From Chlorocebus sabaeus (lineage: Eukaryota; Chordata; Mammalia; Primates; Cercopithecidae), in assembly GCF_047675955.1 (NCBI RefSeq), contig NC_132918.1, positions 85,699,139 through 85,763,138 on the forward strand: a stretch of DNA of 64,000 bases, given 5' to 3'. The translations under genes were made by a program, and so were the position numbers. Below are positions 23,026-34,731 of the stretch, one piece after another. The notes under the pieces are model-generated. The model was not told the DNA's origin. It saw only the letters and a list, made by a program, of their open reading frames with translations, and made no database searches. Each line of letters opens with the position of its first letter. The first letter of the stretch is position 1.

Positions 23026-23953
23026 CATTGTTTTATAATAAGAGCATGATAAGGACTAAGGCAAGGTGTCTGTTTAACTTTATGAGAAACTGCCACACCA
23101 ATTTCGAAAGAGGTTGTACCATTTTACCTGTCCTCTAGCAATGTACACAAATTCTAGGCACTCTATTTCCTCACCAACTTTTGGAACTGTCAAACTTTCC
23201 AATTTTAGCCATACTAATGAATGTGTAGTGTTATTACATTGTATTTTAAATTTGCATTTCTTGGATACTAATGATGTGAACAATTTTTCATGGCCTTATT
23301 GGTCATTAACTAATAGATCTTTTTGTGAAGTATCTGTTAAAATTTTTAGCTCAGTTTTGTTATTGGGTCATTTGTTTTTAAATTTAATGTATGTTAGGAT
23401 ATACACACAGATACTATGTATCTCAAATAAAACTCCTGTGTCAGATGTATGAGTTGTTAATACTATCACCCAGTTTGTGAATTCATTTTCTTTTAAACAG
23501 GATCTTTAAAACTTTGATGGCATTTATTTTATCAGTTTCTTCTATGCTTAGTGGTTTCTAAATTCAGTATTAGCAATCTCTGCCTAAAGTTAGAAAGGTA
23601 TTAAGGTTAGAAAGATATCCTTCTGTGTTTTCTTCTGGAAGATTGGTAGATTTTTCTTTCAGAGTTAGGCCTATGATCCAGTTTTTTGTTTTTGTTTTTT
23701 TTTTTCATACTCTAAAGTATTGGGTTAATGTTTAGTGTTTTGTTTTTCCATGTAGATAACCAGTTGTTCTCACATCATATTGAAAAATCTTTCCTTTTTT
23801 TTTGTTGAATTGTTCTGAAAACAGCCCAAAAATTAATTCTATGAATATAGATCTATTTCTGCATTCCCTTCTCTGTTCATCTGTTTATCTGTCTTTAGTC
23901 CAGTACACTTAACCCTAATGTTTGTTTTTGATGCTATAGTAATAGTACTTTTT

Positions 23954-24256
23954 ATTTTTTAATTTATTTTTTGAGACAGAGTCTCTCTGTCACTCAGGCT
24001 GCAATACAGTGGAGTGATCTCGACTCACTGCAATCTCCACCTTCCGAGTTCAAGTGATTCTCCTGCCTCAGCCTCCAGAATAGCTGGGATTACAGGTCCC
24101 CACTACCACACCTGGCTAATTTTTATAGTTTTAATAGAGACGGGGTTTCTCCATGTTGACCAGGCTTGTCTCGAACTCCTGACCTCAGATGATCCAACTG
24201 CCTCAGCCTCCCTCCCACAGTGCTGGGATTACAGTCATGAGCCACCACACCCGGCC
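23954..24256 (-). mobile_element. Alu, antisense, inserted in L1
   Basis: Complete antisense Alu between perfect 14-base duplications taatagtacttttt at 23940-23953 and 24259-24272. The flanking L1 text resumes afterwards. Confidence 0.95.
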
Positions 24257-24905
24257 TGTAATAGTACTTTTTAAATTTTCATTTTCCAGTTGTTCATTGA
24301 AAATGCTATTAATTGATTTTTATGTATTGATCTTCACCTTTTGAACTTTAGAGTGGTGTGTGTTTGTTTAGTTTCTTAGGATTTTCCATAGGCTTGATTG
24401 TGTCACCATAATAAAACAGATTTTTACTTCTTCCTTTCTAAATTTCATAACTTTAATCACTTTTTACTGTCCATTTCACTCTTTTGGACCTCCAGTACCA
24501 TGTTCTGTAGAAGTTATGAGAGCAACCATCTTTGTGTTGTTTCCAAATTTAGAGGGCAAGCTTCAGATTTTATATATAGGATTTTTTTGTAGATGACCTT
24601 TATTTTCATGAGCATTTTTTTCATTTTTAGTTTGCTGAGAATTTTTTTTTATGAGTATGTTGAGTTTTGTTTGATTCTTAACTGGATCTATTGAGAGGAT
24701 TATATATTTTTATTTTTAATCTGTCAGTGTGATGATTTATACTTACTGATTTTGAAATGTTCATCCAATTTTGCATGCCCAGAGTAAGCCCTCATATTGT
24801 CATGATTTATTGTCCTTTGTATATATTACTGGATTTGATTTGCCAATATTTTGTCACAGATTTTTGTTCATGTTAAGAATTTTTTTCTTTTTTCTTTTCT
24901 TTTTC

Positions 24906-25131
24906 TTTTTTTTTTTTTTTTTTGAGATGGAGTTTCCCTCTTGTTGCCCAGGCTGGAGTACAGTGGCACAATCTCAGTTCACTGCAACCTTCACCTCCTG
25001 GGTTCAAATGATTCTCCTGCCTCAGCCTCCTGAGTAGCTGGGATTACAGGCACCTGCCACCACACTGGCTAATTTTTCTTTGTTTTTTTTTTTTTGTTTT
25101 TTTTTTTTTTAGTAGAGACGGGGTTTCACCA
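24906..25131 (-). mobile_element. Alu, antisense, 5'-truncated, inserted in L1
   Basis: Runs from a long T tract to 'gtagagacggggtttcacc' and stops, so the start of the left arm is missing. The central A-rich linker is expanded (two T runs near 25080-25110 on this strand). Confidence 0.9.
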
Positions 25132-26184
25132 AATTTTGCTCATATCTTTGTTCATGAAGGATGCTGGTTTGTAGCATTCTTTTCTTGTAATGCTGTGACT
25201 AATGTCAGGGTTAAGCTGGTCTCATTACAAGAGCTGGATAATGTTCCCTCTTCTGTGATTATGTGAAAGCCTATGAGTAAAACTGGTATTATTTCTTGCT
25301 CAAAAGAATTACTCATATATCTATCTGGGCTGTTGTTTTCTTTTTGGGAAAGCTTTTAATTATGAATTCAGTGTTCTTTTTAGTGTTGAGATGTTCTGTT
25401 TCTTCTTGTGGCAGTTTTGGCTTTCAAGGCATTATTTTTCTATTTCATCTAAGTTGTCACATTATTGGCATACTTTTCTTTAGATTATTTCCTATTATCC
25501 TTTTAATGTCTGCAGGATTTTTAGTGATGCTCCACTGTCACTCCTGATATTAGTAATTTGTGTTTTGCCTTTTTTTGTCCTTCATCAGTCAAGATAAGGG
25601 TTTCTCAATTTTGCTAATTTTTTCAAAACATATTTTTATTGACTTTTCTCTGTCGTTTATATATTTTGTTTTATTTACTTTATTTTTATATTATTTTCCT
25701 CTTTTTGCATACTTTGCATTTCATTTTCTTTTTTGTCAATCATCCTAAAGTATAAGCTGTATCATTGATTTTTAAGTAATTCTTCTTTTCCAATATAAGT
25801 GTTCTGAGCTATGAATTTTCCTCGTAGGATTACTTTAAATCCAACAAATGTTGAAATGTTGAGTTTTTGTTATTATTAAGTTCAAAATATTTTCTAATTT
25901 CTCTCTTCATTTCTGTTTAACCTAAAGGTTATTTTGACATGTGTTAATTTAAACACACTTGGAATTTTCTAGATCGCTTTACTACATTATATATGAAAAT
26001 TCATTTGAATTTTAGTGTTGGCTTTATGTTCACTCTTGATAAAGTTATTCGTAACATTTCATGTTGTCATTTAGGTTTAGCTAATGTAAAAAATTAGAAA
26101 TGAAGATAAAAGTCTGGGAGTAGGTGTCTCCGACTTAGAACTACCTGAGAGAACTACATTATGGAGTGGAGAAACATAGGTTTT

Positions 26185-26300
26185 TGTTCTAGATAGACCT
26201 GGGTTCAAGTTCTGGACTCAGTGCTGGCTGTGTATATCAACTGGTACAAGCCTTCCTTTTCTTATCCTTCAGGTACAACTTCCAGGGTATCTGTGAAAAC
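26185..26300 (+). mobile_element. MIR-like fragment, sense
   Basis: 'tctagatagacctgggttcaagttctggactcagtgctggctgtg' resembles the MIR core; it interrupts the antisense L1. Confidence 0.5.
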
Positions 26301-26850
26301 TGAGAGAATGGGGAATGAGAGCTTTGTCACAGTGCTGCACACTTGATTCTAATTTCTAATCTCTTATTTAGTTCCGATGTATCCAAAGAACATACCTTGC
26401 ATGATTTTATTCTTTTTAAGCTTATTGGTGCTTTTAAGAAAAAGTATTTGCGGACTGCCTATCTTGGTAAATGTTTGCTCTGCATTTGAAAAAGACGCAT
26501 ATTTGGTAGTTTGAAGTGTGATGTCCAGTGAATGTCAACTAAGATGATTGGTGTCAATGTTGTTCATGTCTTCAATATCCTTACTGATTTTTCCAATATA
26601 CTTTGTTATTCAGTTATTAAAAGAGAGAATGGTGTTGAAATCTTTATGTATAATAGGGATTTTTCCAATTCTCTCTTCAGTTCTGCCAGTATTTGTTTCA
26701 TGTATTTTGGAACTGTGATATTTAAAACATACTTATTTAGGATTGGCATGTCTTTTTGATGAATTGACTCTTTTTGATGAATGACATTGTGAAATGTCCA
26801 TTTTTTTCTGTTAATATTCTGTGTCTAATATGAATTTAGTCATTCCAGCT

Positions 26851-26946
26851 TTTTTTTTTTTTTTTTTTTTTTTGGTTGTGGGGACGGAGTCTTGCTTTGT
26901 CGCCCAGGCTGGAGTGCAGTGGCGCGATCTCGGCTCACTGCAAGCT
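26851..26946 (-). mobile_element. Very short 5'-truncated Alu, antisense
   Basis: A 23-base T run, then about 70 bases of the Alu right end to 'ctcggctcactgcaagct', where L1-like text resumes. A short agcttt duplication at both edges fits a severely truncated insertion. Confidence 0.8.
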
Positions 26947-27654
26947 TTCTTATAATTAGTATATGTTTTTACCATTCTTTTATTTTACCTATCAGCATCT
27001 TTATACTGTTATACTTTATACTTAATGTATATCTCTTATTTACAGCATATTATTGGGTATTGGATCCAATCTGATCATTTCTACTTTTTAACTTGAATGT
27101 TTAATCCATTTTTCTTTAATTATTAATATGACTGCCTTTAAGTTTGCCATCTTGCTATTTGTTGTCTACCTGTCTTTATTTTTATCTCCTTTAGATTAAT
27201 TGGTATTTTCATTGTATTTTATTTTATCACTTTTTTGGGGCTTTTGGCTCTTCCTCTTTGTTTGGGGCTTGTTTTGTTTTGTTTTCTCTAGAGTTTATAA
27301 TATTTTCGCTAAACTTATCGGTTTGTCTTGAATTAATCACTTTACATATTTTATGAGAAACTTGCTATGGCATATTTCCATTTCTTCCCTGTCATCCTTT
27401 GTGTTGTGCTATAATACATTTTGGTTTTGCATGAATTACAGGTACCACAATATATTGTGAAAGTTCAGCTTTAAATAACTGTCTTCTAAGAAGTTAAGAA
27501 CTGAAAACATTTTTAAAATTTATTTGCTTGTTTTTTATTTCTGACACTATCCATTCTTGGTAACATTTTAATCTGAAGAACTATTTAATGTTTCTGGTGA
27601 TGTACATCTGCTGGTGACAAATTCTCTTTATTTTAATCTAAAAATGTCTTATTT

Positions 27655-30100
27655 CATTTTAATTTTTATATTTCAAAACTTTACTAAGAAAGTTTTCAAA
27701 TATATGGAAGATTTTAAGGAATTACACAGTGAGCAGTAATACAACCTACCTAGATTCTACCATTAACATTTTGTTATCTTTGCTTTATCACATATCTATT
27801 CATTTTTCTGCCAGTACATGAATCCATCATATTTTCTGATACATTTCAAAGTAGATGCAGACATTAGTAAATATTTAAGCTCCTTATCATTATCAATATT
27901 TTAATATTTATTTGTAGATTTCTTTTCTAGGTAAAATTTGCATAGGGTAACAAATTACATAATTCAAGTGTACCATTTGATAATTTTTGAGAAATGCATA
28001 TATATGCATTACCTAATATCCTATTAAGATATAGAATATTACCATCACCAGAGAGTAACATTCTTCCCCCATCAGTCAATCCCTTCTACCCCCAGCTTTC
28101 TCACCTCCCCCAACAATACAACTGTTTTTATTTCCTTTTTAGAATAATTTTTTTTTTATATTCTAGAACTTTATGTATGTGGACTCATACAGAATGCACT
28201 ATTGTATAACTGTACTTTCACTCAGCAAATGTTCTTGATATTCACCCATGCTGTTGTGTGTATCAGGCATTTGCTCCTTTTGTTTGCCATGGAGTGGTTT
28301 TGGTTTGCTTTTGTTTTGTTTAAGAATGCAGAATGATTTGTTTATTCATTCTCTGGGTGGTGCGCATTTGGGTTGTTATCAGTTTTGGGGTCTTTTGAAT
28401 AAAGCTTCTGTGAACTTTCTTATCCAAGTTTCCTAATGGACTGCTGCTTTTACTTCTCTGAGATGAATACCTATGAGTGGAATTACTGACTTAGTTTTAT
28501 TAGAAAGTGTTAGACTTTTTTTTTTTCCTCCAAGTGGCTATATCATTCTGTATTCCTCCATCAACATATTTACATCTTAAGGATTTGGTGTTGTCAGCCT
28601 TCTTCATTTTAGCAATTATAGGTGAGTGTATGGTGGTACCTTATTGTAGTTTAATTCTTCATTTCCCTGATGTCTCTAAATATTGAGCACTTATTCTTCA
28701 CGTGCTTCTTGGCCATCTGTATATCTTTTGTGATGTGACTGTTCAAACATTTTGTTCATTTTATAAATAGTTTGTGTTTTATTATTGAATCTTAGCAGTT
28801 CTTCATCTGTCCTGGATACCAGCCCTTTGTCAGACACATGTTTTGCAAATACTTTTTCCCAGTCTGTTGCATGACAGTTTGTTTCTGTAGTGGTGTATTT
28901 TAATGAGCAGAGGTTCTCATTGTTATGAGATGTAATTTATTAACTTTTTCTTTAATGATTATTAATTTCTGTGTTCTAAGAAAGCTTTGCTTACCCATAG
29001 TCATAAAGGTTCACCTGTGTTTAGGCCAATAGTCCATCTCTTCTTTTTTTTTAATGAATGGTGTGTAGTAGAAATTGAAGTTCAATTTTCCATTCATAGT
29101 GATATCCAGTTGTTCCAGCACAATTAATTGGAAAGATTTTTACTTTCTCATTATGTTCCTCTGGTGCCTTTGTCAATATTTTCACAGGATATGTTGAAAA
29201 TGTATCTATTTCTTTTCTTTCAGCCCTTTAAGGTATTCCATTGTCTCCTGGCTAATCTTATTTAAAATGCAAGCGGGGCAGTTTTTGTTGTTGTTGTTCT
29301 TGATTATTTTTGTGCCCTTTATGTATTTGTTATATGTTTTTCTTTGGCAGATTTTAAGATCACCTTTTCTTTATTGATTTTGAAAATCAAATGATGATAG
29401 CCTGTGGTGTCATTTTTGTGTGTGAGTTTCTTAGAGTTTATTAAACTTCTCAGTTCTATGTGTTTATATTTTTCCTTTAATGTGAACAATTTTCAGCCAT
29501 TTTCTCTTCAAATATATCCACCTTTCCCCCTCACTCTTTCTCTTCTTTCAGGACTCCAGTTAAAATTAGGATAGACCGCTTCTATCCAACTAGTAGTGCC
29601 CCACATGTCGCTGAACTTGTCGTTATTTTTGTTTCTCCCTTTTTCATCCTTTTCCCCTGTCTGTGTTTGTGTAGTTTCCAGTGTATGCTGGCCATTTTCT
29701 TTGTGATGTCTAATCCACAGCATTTTCTTTATTTCAGAATTGCATTTTTCAGCTTTTGAATTTCCATATCTTCGTTGAAGGGTCCCTATTGATATTTTCT
29801 ATTCGCTGTTCACAATGTTCATGGTTTAAAAAAATTGAACAAATACACATAGAATACTCATTTTTAGGTGGTCATCTGATAATTCCACCATTTTTGTCCC
29901 TTTTTGTTCTGTTTTGATTAGCTATCTTTTTATTAGCTAATATGGACTTTCTTGCTTTTTTATCTAGCTTTTTAAAAATTATATGCTGGATATTATGGGT
30001 GTTACAATTTTGAGTTCTGAATTTTGGAAGACAGTGTTAAATTTTGTTCTAGCGGGTAATTAAATTACATGCATAACTGCTTGCTTTTTAATAAGCGTCT
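27655..30100 (-). mobile_element. Second old L1 (L1M/HAL1-type), antisense
   Basis: Begins again with reversed L1 3' UTR text ('aagtgtaccatttgataatttttg', 'accatcaccagagag', 'tttatgtatgtggactcatacagaatg'). It then repeats ORF2 3' text already seen at 23.1 kb ('ggatttggtgttgtcagcc', 'ccctgatgtctctaaatattgagcac', 'cctggataccagccctttgtcagac', 'tgatatccagttgttccagcac'). This shows it is a separate copy. The upstream end near 29.5-30.1 kb resembles the 5' part of old L1/HAL1. No intact frame. Confidence 0.75.
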
Positions 30101-30540
30101 TATCTTTGTTAAAGCAGGTCTAAAATAGCCTTTTGTGTAGAGTTAGATTGGACCTACTTCTAAAGCATGTCATACCTGGAGTCTCTAATTAATATTGGGG
30201 AGCTAAACAAAATCTCTTCACTCTGAGTGGCCTGTACTCAACTGTCTCACAGCCCTTCGTACGCTCCTAGGGTTGATCTGTTCCCAGCTATTCTTTGCCT
30301 AACCTTTTAAAGTATTCCCCTAAATATGTGTAGCTTTGTATTTGGCCAAAGACTCAAGGTAATCCTGTGCAGATTTCTAGAGTCCCATCTCTAAATAGTT
30401 CTCTTGTCTATAAATGCAATCCGACTCAACAGCACCTTGAACTCTAATTTCTATCTCCTTAGCTCAGTGTGACCACTTTCTTATTTTGGCTTTCTCCTTT
30501 CTGTGCCACAGTTTAAAAGGTGCCTTGAATCAAAAAGCCA

Positions 30541-30864
30541 GCCGGGCGCAGTGGCTCACGCCTGTAATCCCAGCACTTTGGGAGGCCAAGACAGGCGGAT
30601 CACGAGGTCAGGAGTTCGAGACCATCCTGGCTAACAGGGTGAAACCCCCCCCGCCCCGTCTCTATAAAAATACAAAAAAAAAAAAAAAAAAAAAAAAAGC
30701 TGGGCTTGGTGGTGGGCGCCTGTAGTCCCAGCTACTCGGGAGGCTGAGGCAGGAGAATGGCGTGAACCCGGGAGGCGGAGCTTGCAGTGAACCGAGATTG
30801 CACCACTGCACTCCAGCCTGGGTGACAGAGCAAGACTCCGTCTCAAAAAAAAAAAAAAAAAAAG
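30541..30864 (+). mobile_element. AluY-like, full length, with expanded middle A tract
   Basis: Complete Alu with the young-type 'gaggtcaggagttcgagaccatcctggctaac' and 'ggcgtgaacccgggaggcggagcttgcag'. The mid A-linker has about 24 As and a C run precedes it (ccccccccgccccg), both slippage products. Confidence 0.94.
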
Positions 30865-30929
30865 GCCAGAGTCATCGTGGGCTTTACCTTTTTTTGTCTT
30901 TTTCTCTCACAGATCACATTCCTGTGTTA

Positions 30930-31800
30930 CCAGTTGTCCAACTTTTTTACAAACTGTATTTTAGATATGGAAGGCTAGTCCAGTACTCAGTACTAGTTAC
31001 TCCTCTAAGAACAGAAGCTGAAGTCCAAAGTGCACGTTTTAACACACTATAATAGCCAAATCAGTAACATCTGCTAGTCAGTTTAGTCATAGGTCTCTGG
31101 TTTATCATAATTTTAATAAAGCATTCCCTTTGTTTACAACTCAGGGGAATGGCCATTACCACAGTTCCAAAAATTATCCATCAGTCCCAACAATTTAGCA
31201 CGGACTAGCCATGGGTTCTGTGGCAGGGGACACTTGGAAGTGCAAGCAGCTGGCATTTAGTTGGAACATGCAGTGGACAGCAAGGCTCCAACTGCAATAA
31301 TAAAGATGACGAAAATCATTCAGATTTCCTTGGAGAAACATGATCGTAGAGCAAGAACTCAAAACAGGGAAAACACCAAGAGCTAACCAAGGTGGTTACT
31401 TGGAAATTTGGGCTTTGAAGCCAGTTATTTACATTGAACTCCAAAAATGATGGAAAAAATTCCAATTCAAGAAGTAACAACAAGCAAGTAGCTAAATTTG
31501 GCTACATCCTGAATCAGATTGTTAGTAAAATCAATGAGAGAAGGAGCTTAGGAGTCCAGTTTGGTCATATTGCATCACGTCTTTCTGATAGGAAATTCTT
31601 TAGTCTGGGATTGCATCGGAGCGAAATCTTTTTGTCAAAACACCTGAGGGTCCAGCTAGGCAGTCAGCAAATGTAGTCTAAGGGTCACTCTTTCCCTGTA
31701 AGCCAGCACTGCTTTACCTGAAAGCCCTGTAGAGAACTTCTTGCATGTGACTTAAGCTATTTAGAAAATCCAGCTAGTAGATTATTTAAGAGTTCGATAT
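30930..31800. other. Unassigned stretch, possibly an old interspersed repeat
   Basis: Text such as 'ggggacacttggaagtgcaagcagctggc' and 'ctgaatcagattgttagtaaaatc' is unlike simple intron sequence in texture. I find no convincing coding frame (longest about 80-96 codons) and cannot name a repeat family. Confidence 0.25.
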
Positions 31801-32483
31801 GTTAAGTAGCATTAGTGACTCCTTGTTATCAAGATAGCTCTACAAAATACAATCTGTAAATATGACCCATGACTGTATGACACAAAACAGAATTAAAATG
31901 CCCCATTAGAAATAAAATGGGCAGTAGTCAAACGAATGGGGCAGAGGGAAATTTATGAGGGTAATGGATCTCTCGGTCATTAAGCAAGCTCTCTTACTGG
32001 CATTTAAAAAAAATCTATTTCAGGTAAGTGCAGCCAACAACAACCTCCACCCCCGTTACAAAATGTTCATCCAGAGGGAGCCAAAATAACTGAACAAATA
32101 ATGAAAATAACAGTGGAAATTACCCTATTGTACTGTTAACATAAAGTACTGAGAAATACCAAGGACACAGTGATTTTCATGCCAGCTATCCAAATAGATC
32201 TTAGTAAATTTTCAGCAACTGCACTATCATAGCTTCTGGAATTGATGATGGAGTTTTCTTATTTTAAGGTGCCATTATTCATGGAAGGAGTACAAGAGTA
32301 CCTGATAATAATTTTGCACTGCTAAGTCCCATGCTATACCTGTGGCAGGATTAATATCCTCAGTTCAGGGTAATAAAATCAAAACTCTGTGATTTGCCCT
32401 TTAATAAGAGAACTTAAGGTTCAGCTCCAGGCTGCTTACCATTTTCTGCTTTGAAGAGGTACCTTTTTAAAAAATGATTTCAT

Positions 32484-32730
32484 AGATGTGAGGCTGATCT
32501 GGCTGTAACATCTGTCACCCCATTAATCACCAGGGTAGATTCAGCTGATCTGGCTAGTGAGGCCGGTGTCCCCTTCCTCCCTCACTGCTCCACGTGACTC
32601 CTTCCCGAAGCTGTGCCCTCAGTAGAAGAGGACGACCATCCACAATAGAAGGGGACTGGTCTTTGGTCAAGGGTGTAAGGGTAGCTGTGCTCCCCTGCTA
32701 GAACCTCCAAACAAGCTGTCAAGGTTCATA
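32484..32730 (+). pseudogene. RN7SK: 7SK small nuclear RNA retropseudogene, 3'-truncated
   Basis: Starts agatgtgaggctgatctggc, close to the 5' end of 7SK snRNA. It follows that RNA collinearly through 'acatctgtcaccccattaatc', 'gtgtccccttcctccctcac', 'gaagaggacgaccatcc', 'ctggtctttggtcaagggt' and 'gctcccctgctagaacctcc', then stops at 'gctgtcaaggttcat'. That is about 246 of the RNA's ~331 bases, so the 3' stem and U-rich tail are missing. There is no obvious upstream snRNA promoter (PSE/TATA) and there are many substitutions, so it should be inactive. 7SK itself holds P-TEFb in an inactive complex; truncated retrocopies are common in primate genomes. Confidence 0.9.
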
Positions 32731-32899
32731 AACGTGATTTTGTTACAATTGTTATATGATCAATAATTGAGCTTCATCGTAATGGTGTTCAAAGATCCCT
32801 GCACTTTGGAGTCAGGGAGCCTCTATAGCAATCCCAGCTTTGAATGAGATTCTTCTAAGCTGTGTCTCAGCAAACATTTAACATCTACAGTGTTCTAGG

Positions 32900-33175
32900 T
32901 GCTTACAGAAGCCTTCCCTCACCGTGTTATACAGTACACCTCCCTTGCTCCAGTCCCACCCTTCAATTATCTCTATCACATTACCATGGTTTGTTTCTCT
33001 TGTAGCACTAATCACTATTTAAAATTAACCAGCTGATTTATTTCTTTACATATTTACTGCCCTGAATTAGAATATTAGCCACAAAAGGGCAGAGACCCTT
33101 TCCGTCTTATTTACCATTAGATCCCCAGAAGTTTCTGGCAAATGGTAGATGTCAATAAATAATAATCAAATTGAC
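32900..33175 (+). mobile_element. L2 fragment with 3' end
   Basis: 'gaagccttccctcacc', 'gtagcactaatcactatttaa', 'tagccacaaaagggcagagaccc' and 'cagaagtttctggcaaatggtagatgtcaataaat' follow the L2 3' region. Confidence 0.7.
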
Positions 33176-34581
33176 CAGTACACAATTTAAGTCACTCCTG
33201 CTTCAGATCTAGTGAATACACTGTTCCTCCTTTAAATACTTAAACTTCATTATCACAAGCTAAGAAAGCAACTAAACAAAATTGTGAAACATAATTTAGT
33301 CATAGACTTCTAAATACCCCAGAAGTGTAAAATCTTGTATCTGGAAATGTTCATTGAGATAGTAGGCATTCTAGGGATATCATGGATGAAAAAGACATAA
33401 TCTCTATCTGAAAGACTGTAAAGGTATAGTTTATGGGGAATGAGAGGGAGTGAAGAAGCTGGCCTGTAGACAAATTACAATATAATAAGTAATGCTGTAA
33501 TCAAATGATAAACAAAGGGAAGAGTAAGAATTTCTATAAGGGAGAGCCAGGTTGCAATAAAAATTTTATTCTATTAAAGTTTATGTAAAATAATGACGTT
33601 CGAACATGGACTTGGAAACTAAAAAGAGAAAGGATTTCCAGCCAGAAGTCACAGCATGAGAAAAAGGCATCATATTAAATCTTCCTGATGTTTTTGATGA
33701 AAAAGCAATGGTAAATAAGAAAGGAAGGAAGGTGGTTAGTAATTTGGTTGCGACAGACCTTGATTATAGGGCTAATGAGTTAAGATCTGGTTTTTAAGTA
33801 ATTGAGAATTACCTCACTCTATTTCTGATACTTCCAAAGAAACTGCAGAGGTGCCTATAATATAAAAAATAAGTAGATAAATGCGGAAGTCTGTGTATCA
33901 ACAGATATTGCAAGTTCATCTCTAGAATATGTACTGCAGAACTGTGAGCGTGGGAGATCACTTCCAGAACCAAGCATATCCAGCATTTGGTGGATGTCCT
34001 CTGCTTCTGCACAGTGAAAATAATGTTTTTGAGGCCTATTTCGAAGCAGAAAGGAAAGATAATTAACTTCCTTTCATACTACACGAGACAAGAGAAGGAA
34101 ACGAAAACTAATGGAAAAACATTAAGGTTTTTACTCAAATCAGCTGCATCAGCAATTAAAATTCTACCACTGCCATGGACTTCTTCAGGTAGCAATGAGA
34201 ACTCCATCCCAAGACATGGACAGAGGATGGAGTGATCATTTTCAAAAATATTTTTAAGGAGATTTAGGTGTCAAATTGTGACTTGAATTAGATGACTTTC
34301 TAAGCCCTTCCTGATGTTACGGTTCTATGTTCACTTATAGATCATCAAAGACTATTCAAATACAAAACACTTCCTATGCCAAGTGCTGGAAACAAAAAGA
34401 TAGGTAGAACACAGTCTGGTATTTTAAAATAGTGCTTAAACTCTACAGTGTTGTCTCTGATTGTTCATACATAGGCAGGCGCATAGCTAAGCTGCTGGGC
34501 TTATCCAGCCATTTGCCGGGGTGATGGGTCACTGTAGTCACCACACAGAAATCAATTCTGTTTCTTTGTTGTTCGTTCCAG

Positions 34582-34731
34582 TGCCGGCTCCAAGATACAC
34601 AGTGGAACTGGCTTGTGGCTTTGGAGCCACAGTCCTGCTAGTGGTGATTCTCATCGTTGTTTACCATGTTTACTGGCTAGAGATGGTCCTTTTTTACCGG
34701 GCTCATTTTGGAACAGATGAAACCATTTTAG
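34582..34731 (+). CDS. IL1RAP: IL1RAP transmembrane exon
   Basis: Internal exon of 150 bases, phase 1 at both ends, acceptor GTTCGTTCCAG and strong donor TTTTAG|GTAAGT. It encodes about residues 351-401: VPAPRYTVELACGFGATV, the hydrophobic span LLVVILIVVYHVYW, then the juxtamembrane LEMVLFYRAHFGTDETIL. The roughly 21-residue apolar helix at about 368-388 anchors the receptor with Ig domains outside and TIR inside, and the basic/aromatic FYRAHF segment marks the cytosolic side. No change from the remembered human sequence. Because the exon is a multiple of three with equal phases, skipping it would give an in-frame protein lacking the membrane anchor but retaining TIR. Confidence 0.97.

Larger units (their letters stand above)
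23050..27650 (-). mobile_element. Long, old L1 (L1M-type), antisense, interrupted by Alus
   Basis: From 23050 the text follows the reverse of the L1 3' end and ORF2: 'gagaaactgccacacc', 'tgtaccattttacctg', 'tttgcatttcttggatactaatgatg', 'tcatggccttattggtcat', then 'ctattgagaggattatat' (about 24,690), the 'cagtgtgatgatttatac' region and 'ccagtatttgtttcatgtattttgg' (26,690). It continues through 27.5 kb. Full of stops and indels, so no protein is made. Three Alus are inserted in it and counted separately. Confidence 0.8.
20450..34581 (+). other. IL1RAP: IL1RAP intron (14.1 kb, largest in window)
   Basis: Donor GTAATA, acceptor GTTCGTTCCAG. Repeat-laden: a MIR, six Alus or Alu fragments, two long antisense L1 copies, a MIR, an L2 and a 7SK retropseudogene. 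Stretches 30,900-32,460 and 33,180-34,560 carry no element I can name, though 30,900-31,800 has the texture of an old interspersed repeat. Confidence 0.9.

Noticed and set aside
32484..32730. Functional small nuclear RNA gene
   Set aside because: The 7SK match is truncated by about 85 bases at the 3' end, lacks a terminator T run at the right place and carries many substitutions, so it is annotated as a pseudogene.
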